Positions 32,476-35,914 of a stretch of 35,914 bases of DNA are shown here, one piece after another. Position 1 is the stretch's first letter, and each line of letters opens with the position of its first letter. The notes beneath the pieces are model-generated. The model ran no database searches, was not told where the DNA came from, and was given only the letters and a program-made list of their open reading frames with translations. This stretch comes from Pseudomonadota bacterium (lineage in GTDB: Bacteria > Pseudomonadota > Gammaproteobacteria > Steroidobacterales > Steroidobacteraceae). Position numbers and translations under genes: made by a program. Location of the stretch: assembly GCA_019352035.1 (NCBI GenBank), contig JABBNZ010000016.1:33556-69469 (forward strand), in the 5' to 3' direction.

Positions 32476-34497
32476 ATGACGCCCACCCCAGCCCGAGCAC
32501 GTAATGTTGTGGGCTCCATGCACAAGGCCTTGTCAAGCCCAGGAAGTACCTTTGGACGGGCAGCCGTGCTCGTCCTGGCGCTTTGGGGTCTGGGACCGAT
32601 CGCGGCCCGCGCCGATTGCTTTCCCATCTCCGACCCGGCGTATGTGACTCTCGACCCCCTCGTCGATAGCGACCCCGCCCAGGCTCTGCGCGCGGTGGCG
32701 GCACGGATCGACACGATCGACCAGGCCGGGGCGGCGCGAGATCCACGGCAGCTCGCGGCCCTCTACGCTGTGCAGGCGGATGCTTACGACATCCTGGAGC
32801 TCGATCGTGAGGCGCGGGCGACCGCCGAGAAAGGACTGGCGCTCGTCAACGGCCGTACGGACCCCTTGCGCCTCGAGCTGCTCTCGACGGCTGCCCTCAA
32901 CATCTACACGCAGGAGGGCATCCACGAAGCGATCGGCGCCATCGAGAAGGCGCGGGCCCGCCAGCCCCCGCACTCCCTGTCGAATCTGTGCCTGGAGATC
33001 GCGCTCGGCACCCTGCAGCGCCGCTCGGGCAAGAGCGCGCTCGCCACCCGGACCATGACCCAGGCGTACCACGACAGTGAGATGCCGGCACGAGCCGAGG
33101 CGCACGCCGAGGCGGCCATCGAGCTGTCCTCGGCGCTGCGCGGCGTAGGCGATTTTCAGCAGTCGCTCACCCTCGCCCAGGAGAAGATCGCCTGGGACGC
33201 TGCGCACGGCGATGCGCAAGCCGTGTCGGTCTCGACCTATCTCGAGGGGGAGGACCTCAATGCGATGCGCGAATTCCGTGCCGCGATCGCCGCCTTCGAG
33301 CGGGCGCGCGGCATCAGCGTGTCGCTCGGGGATCATCAGGGGGTCGCCTTCTCGGACATACGGATCTGCCAGTCCCTGATCGAGCTCCATCAGTACGGTC
33401 CGGCGCGTCCGCGCTGCGAGAATGCCGCACGCATATTCGCCGCCAGCAGATCGACGGACATGTTGAAGGAGACGCAGGAGCACCTGGCCGAGATCGCTCT
33501 GCACGACGGCCGTGCCCAGCAGGCACTCGGCATCCTCGATCACGTGCTCGACCACGACGGCGCGGACATGGCGCCGCTGCGAGTGAACATAGCGTACCGA
33601 ACCCGCGCGCGGGCCTACGCCGCGGCACACAACTACCATCCGGCATATCTCGACCTCGAGGAATACCTCCGTCGCTACCGCGCGGAGAATCTTGCGCGGC
33701 GCATGCGGCTGCAGCAGACGGTCAAGGAGCGTGCGCTGGCCCAGGAGGAAATCGCCCGCAATGCGGTCCTGGAGCATCAGCTCACGCTGACCCGCCAGCG
33801 CGAGACGCGCCAGACCGAGACGCTGCGCTGGGCGGCGGCTGCGGGTACGGCGGGCGTGCTGGTGATCGCCCTGCTCTCCTACATCCTGATCACCAACCTG
33901 CGCCATCGGCGCGATCTGCTGCGCCTCGCCACGGAAGACCATCTGACCGGAATGCCTAACCGAGGGCGCACGCTCGAGCTGGCGGCGGCGGCGCTGCAAG
34001 CCGCGGCCGAGCAACGCCGGCCGCTCACGGTCGCCGTCATGGATCTCGATCATTTCAAGGCCATCAACGATCGCTGCGGGCATGCGACCGGGGATCACGT
34101 GCTCAGGGAGTTCGCTCGCGTCAGCCGCGGCTCGCTGCGCGCCACGGACATCCTCGGCCGCCTGGGGGGCGAGGAGTTCCTGCTCGTCCTGCCCGACACG
34201 ACCCTCGATGCCGCGCTGGCCAGCGTCGAGCGTCTGCGGGTGCTCGCCCTGGCGATCCAGGTGCCCTGTGCCGACGAGGAAATGCGGATGCGCGTGACGT
34301 TCAGCGCCGGGCTCGCCACGACCGCCCACGGGGCCCGCTCGCTCGATGAGATCATCGCCCGCGCCGATGCCGCGCTGTACGAAGCGAAGAACGAAGGGCG
34401 CGATCTGGTGCGCATCGACCGCGAGAGCTTTCAGACCGCCTCGACCGGCGTGCGCCGGGCGCTCACGCAGCTCTCGAGCGCTGCGCACAGGTCCTAG
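32476..34497 (+). CDS. TPR-sensor GGDEF diguanylate cyclase
   Basis: A 673-residue membrane protein. It has a signal peptide (hydrophobic core AAVLVLALWGLGPIAARA, ending before residue 46), a periplasmic array of tetratricopeptide-like repeats (about 50-400), a coiled-coil stretch (about 410-450), one membrane segment (about 453-475) and a cytosolic GGDEF domain. The active-site motif is GGEEF at 564-568 and the I-site RATD at 555-558. The periplasmic TPR-TM-GGDEF layout is known for sensors of unknown signal. A second ATG at 32518 (MHKAL) gives a more normal signal peptide and may be the true start. It is divergent from the sigma-factor gene, behind a CRP-like site. Confidence 0.93.
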   Translation: MTPTPARARNVVGSMHKALSSPGSTFGRAAVLVLALWGLGPIAARADCFPISDPAYVTLDPLVDSDPAQALRAVAARIDTIDQAGAARDPRQLAALYAVQADAYDILELDREARATAEKGLALVNGRTDPLRLELLSTAALNIYTQEGIHEAIGAIEKARARQPPHSLSNLCLEIALGTLQRRSGKSALATRTMTQAYHDSEMPARAEAHAEAAIELSSALRGVGDFQQSLTLAQEKIAWDAAHGDAQAVSVSTYLEGEDLNAMREFRAAIAAFERARGISVSLGDHQGVAFSDIRICQSLIELHQYGPARPRCENAARIFAASRSTDMLKETQEHLAEIALHDGRAQQALGILDHVLDHDGADMAPLRVNIAYRTRARAYAAAHNYHPAYLDLEEYLRRYRAENLARRMRLQQTVKERALAQEEIARNAVLEHQLTLTRQRETRQTETLRWAAAAGTAGVLVIALLSYILITNLRHRRDLLRLATEDHLTGMPNRGRTLELAAAALQAAAEQRRPLTVAVMDLDHFKAINDRCGHATGDHVLREFARVSRGSLRATDILGRLGGEEFLLVLPDTTLDAALASVERLRVLALAIQVPCADEEMRMRVTFSAGLATTAHGARSLDEIIARADAALYEAKNEGRDLVRIDRESFQTASTGVRRALTQLSSAAHRS

Positions 34498-34673
34498 CAC
34501 GAAACGCTGGATCCGGGCTCCTGCCCGGCCCAGCGCTGCGCCACCGGCGGCGGCGGGGCACGTCCCTGTGCCTGCTACTCGTTCGTGCCCGGCTTCATGA
34601 TTCGGGGTGGACGTGCATCCTGGGGCAGCGAGTATCGACAACCCCTGGCGGCGTCCGTATGCTGGCCTGACCC

Positions 34674-35216
34674 ATGAATTTCTGCACGCAGTGCGGCGCC
34701 CGGCTGGAATTTCGAGTACCGCCCGGCGATCACCTCGCCCGTCACGTCTGTGACGCATGCGGGACGATCCATTATCAGAACCCTCGTCTCGTGGTGGGCT
34801 GTGTCCCCGAGCACGCCGGGAGCATTCTCCTTTGCCGGCGCGCCATCGAGCCGCGGCGCGGCTACTGGACGGTGCCGGCCGGCTTCATGGAGAACGGTGA
34901 GACCCTGCAGCAGGCTGCCGCGCGGGAGACGCGCGAGGAGGCGCTCGCCGAGGTCGAGGTCGGCTCGCTTCTGTCGATCGTGCACGTCCTGCATGCCCAC
35001 CAGGTGCACGTGTTCTTCCGCGCGACCCTGAGCCTGGCGCAATTCGGTTCCGGGCCCGAGAGCCTGGAAGTGGAGCTCGTCCGTCCGCAGGACATCCCCT
35101 GGCCGGAGCTCGCCTTTGCGAGCACGGAATTCGCCCTGCGGCGTTACCTCGAGGACCGGGCCGAGGGAGTCGAGCCGCACCACTTCACCGCACTCGACCG
35201 GCGGCTCAAGCCATAG
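34674..35216 (+). CDS. Nudix hydrolase with N-terminal zinc ribbon
   Basis: A 180-residue hydrolase of nucleoside-diphosphate-linked compounds. The N-terminal zinc ribbon has C4, C7, C26 and C29 (CTQC, CDAC). The Nudix box runs from G70: [20 protein letters not shown], matching GX5EX7REX2EE, but the conserved glycine two positions on is leucine (L91). The zinc-ribbon subfamily includes enzymes acting on NADH, FAD or ADP-ribose; the actual substrate is unknown. It lies 176 bp after the GGDEF gene and 71 bp before the ferredoxin gene on the same strand. Confidence 0.92.
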   Translation: MNFCTQCGARLEFRVPPGDHLARHVCDACGTIHYQNPRLVVGCVPEHAGSILLCRRAIEPRRGYWTVPAGFMENGETLQQAAARETREEALAEVEVGSLLSIVHVLHAHQVHVFFRATLSLAQFGSGPESLEVELVRPQDIPWPELAFASTEFALRRYLEDRAEGVEPHHFTALDRRLKP

Positions 35217-35287
35217 AGCCGGTCGGCTTTGCGGCGACCTTCATCAGCGTGGCAAAATGGGCGGTCACGCGAGACCCGGGATTTCTC

Positions 35288-35611
35288 ATGACCTTCGTCG
35301 TCACCGAAAACTGCATCAAGTGCAAGTACATGGACTGCGTGGAAGTGTGTCCGGTCGACTGCTTTCACGAAGGCCCCAATTTCCTCGCCATCGATCCGGA
35401 CGAGTGCATCGACTGCACGCTGTGCGAGCCGGAATGTCCGGCCGAGGCCATCTTCTCGGAGGAGGAGCTGCCCCCGGGTCAGGAGCAGTTCAAGAAGCTC
35501 AACGCGGAGCTCGCCAAGCAATGGCCCGTGATCGCCGAGAAGAAGGACGCGCCGGCCGACGCCAAGGAGTGGGATGGCAAGCCGGAGAAGCTCAAACTGC
35601 TGGAGCGGTAA
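35288..35611 (+). CDS. fdxA: Seven-iron ferredoxin FdxA
   Basis: A 107-residue electron carrier with one [3Fe-4S] and one [4Fe-4S] cluster. The cysteines are C9, C12, C17, C21 and C25 in the first part ([18 protein letters not shown]) and C40, C43, C46 and C50 in the second ([12 protein letters not shown]). The C-terminal tail of about 50 residues is typical of the proteobacterial FdxA family. The ATG at 35288 is the usual start (MTFVVTENC). This is not the isc-operon [2Fe-2S] ferredoxin. It converges on xerD across two hairpins. Confidence 0.95.
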   Translation: MTFVVTENCIKCKYMDCVEVCPVDCFHEGPNFLAIDPDECIDCTLCEPECPAEAIFSEEELPPGQEQFKKLNAELAKQWPVIAEKKDAPADAKEWDGKPEKLKLLER

Positions 35612-35763
35612 GAGAGAGGGCCGTGGCACCAGCCTTCCAGGGCGGGCGGGCCGACCCAGGAGGCGGACGAGCGGCCCAGGACGGCCGGGCGGGGTGCGCT
35701 GCCGCCGGGGAGGGTCACTGGCATTGCCTGCACCGAATCCACCGCGCCCGGGCGTGCGCGCGG

Positions 35764-35791
35764 ATCGACGACACGTTTGAGTGTCGTCGAT
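35764..35791 (+). terminator. Strong hairpin between fdxA and xerD
   Basis: Perfect 11-bp stem ATCGACGACAC/GTGTCGTCGAT with a 6-base loop, 152 bp after the ferredoxin stop. It is followed by AAAGGC on the plus strand rather than T-rich sequence, so it could end transcription from either side only weakly. Confidence 0.55.
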
Positions 35792-35807
35792 AAAGGCACC
35801 GCCTTTA
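35791..35807 (-). terminator. Hairpin overlapping the xerD stop codon
   Basis: Perfect 7-bp stem TAAAGGC/GCCTTTA with a 3-base loop; the right arm contains the xerD stop codon. Together with the adjacent hairpin at 35764-35791 it makes a double stem-loop between convergent genes. Confidence 0.5.
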
Positions 35808-35914
35808 GCCGCGGGGGTGGTGCTGCGAGTGCAGCTCTTTCATCCGCTCGCGCGCGACGTGCGTGTAGATCTGCGTCGTCGTGACCGACGCATGGCCCAG
35901 CAGCTCCTGGACCA
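35805..35914 (-). CDS. xerD: Tyrosine recombinase XerD, C-terminal end only
   Basis: The last 36 residues are visible; the gene begins beyond the right edge of the window. The sequence [19 protein letters not shown] and the ending [11 protein letters not shown] are close to E. coli XerD, with the catalytic tyrosine in QIYTHV. XerD works with XerC at the dif site to resolve chromosome dimers. The QHHPRx ending favours XerD over XerC or an island integrase. Confidence 0.9.
   Translation of the reverse strand, partial: VQELLGHASVTTTQIYTHVARERMKELHSQHHPRG

Noticed and set aside
32533-34758. A 741-residue minus-strand frame opposite the TPR-GGDEF gene
   Set aside because: Shadow of the GGDEF gene: low-complexity composition and no motif, while the plus strand encodes an intact cyclase.

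Overview
The window is GC-rich, densely coded DNA from a proteobacterial chromosome, most likely a gammaproteobacterium. The main evidence is gene order. queA-tgt-yajC-secD-secF, suhB/trmJ, iscS-iscA and ndk-rlmN-pilW-rodZ-hisS lie in the order known from Pseudomonas-type genomes, with several genes missing. The closing genes (FdxA-type ferredoxin, XerD) fit the same group. I cannot name the order or genus from sequence alone.

Layout. (1) 1-4216, minus strand: ndk-rlmN-pilW-rodZ-hisS, tightly packed; ispG, which usually sits between rodZ and hisS, is absent. (2) 4414-7193, minus: a reduced isc locus. It holds iscA and an IscS-type cysteine desulfurase whose C-terminus is fused to a degenerate IscU-like domain, followed by trmJ. 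No iscR, free-standing iscU, hscB, hscA, fdx or iscX is present, and related short hairpins sit in both gaps where genes are missing. (3) 7217-9586, plus: suhB and an APC-family amino acid permease. (4) 9809-15319, minus: queA-tgt-yajC-secD-secF, with a hairpin-rich convergent gap before it. (5) 15688-21008: an accessory stretch. It starts at an intact tRNA-Leu(CAA) whose last 20 bases recur at 17807-17826, which looks like the footprint of an integrated island. Inside and just beyond are a broken methyltransferase, a lone AAA-type ATPase with a palindromic operator, and a series of toxin-antitoxin modules (HigBA intact, VapBC intact, MazEF decayed). There are also small unknown proteins and a SRPBCC fragment. 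(6) 21240-24052, minus: a GAF-GGDEF diguanylate cyclase, a secreted HEAT-repeat protein and a secreted PDZ protein. (7) 24215-32213, minus: a six-gene operon-like array running ECF sigma factor, FecR-like anti-sigma, TonB-dependent receptor with STN signalling domain, PstS-like periplasmic binding protein, secreted beta-propeller, and a secreted protein made of two copies of one domain. The last four genes are joined by ATGA start/stop overlaps. (8) 32476-35914: a TPR/GGDEF cyclase behind a CRP-like site, a Nudix hydrolase, ferredoxin, and the C-terminal end of xerD.

How it works together. Regions 1-4 are housekeeping: translation and tRNA modification, nucleotide balance, Fe-S assembly and protein export. 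Region 7 reads as a cell-surface signalling and uptake system. Ligand binding at the receptor would be passed through the STN domain to FecR and the sigma factor, while the periplasmic binding protein, propeller and duplicated-domain protein would handle the ligand after import. The ligand is unknown, and no inner-membrane transporter is encoded. This array and the fused, cysteine-poor IscS-IscU protein are the best candidates here for undescribed biology.
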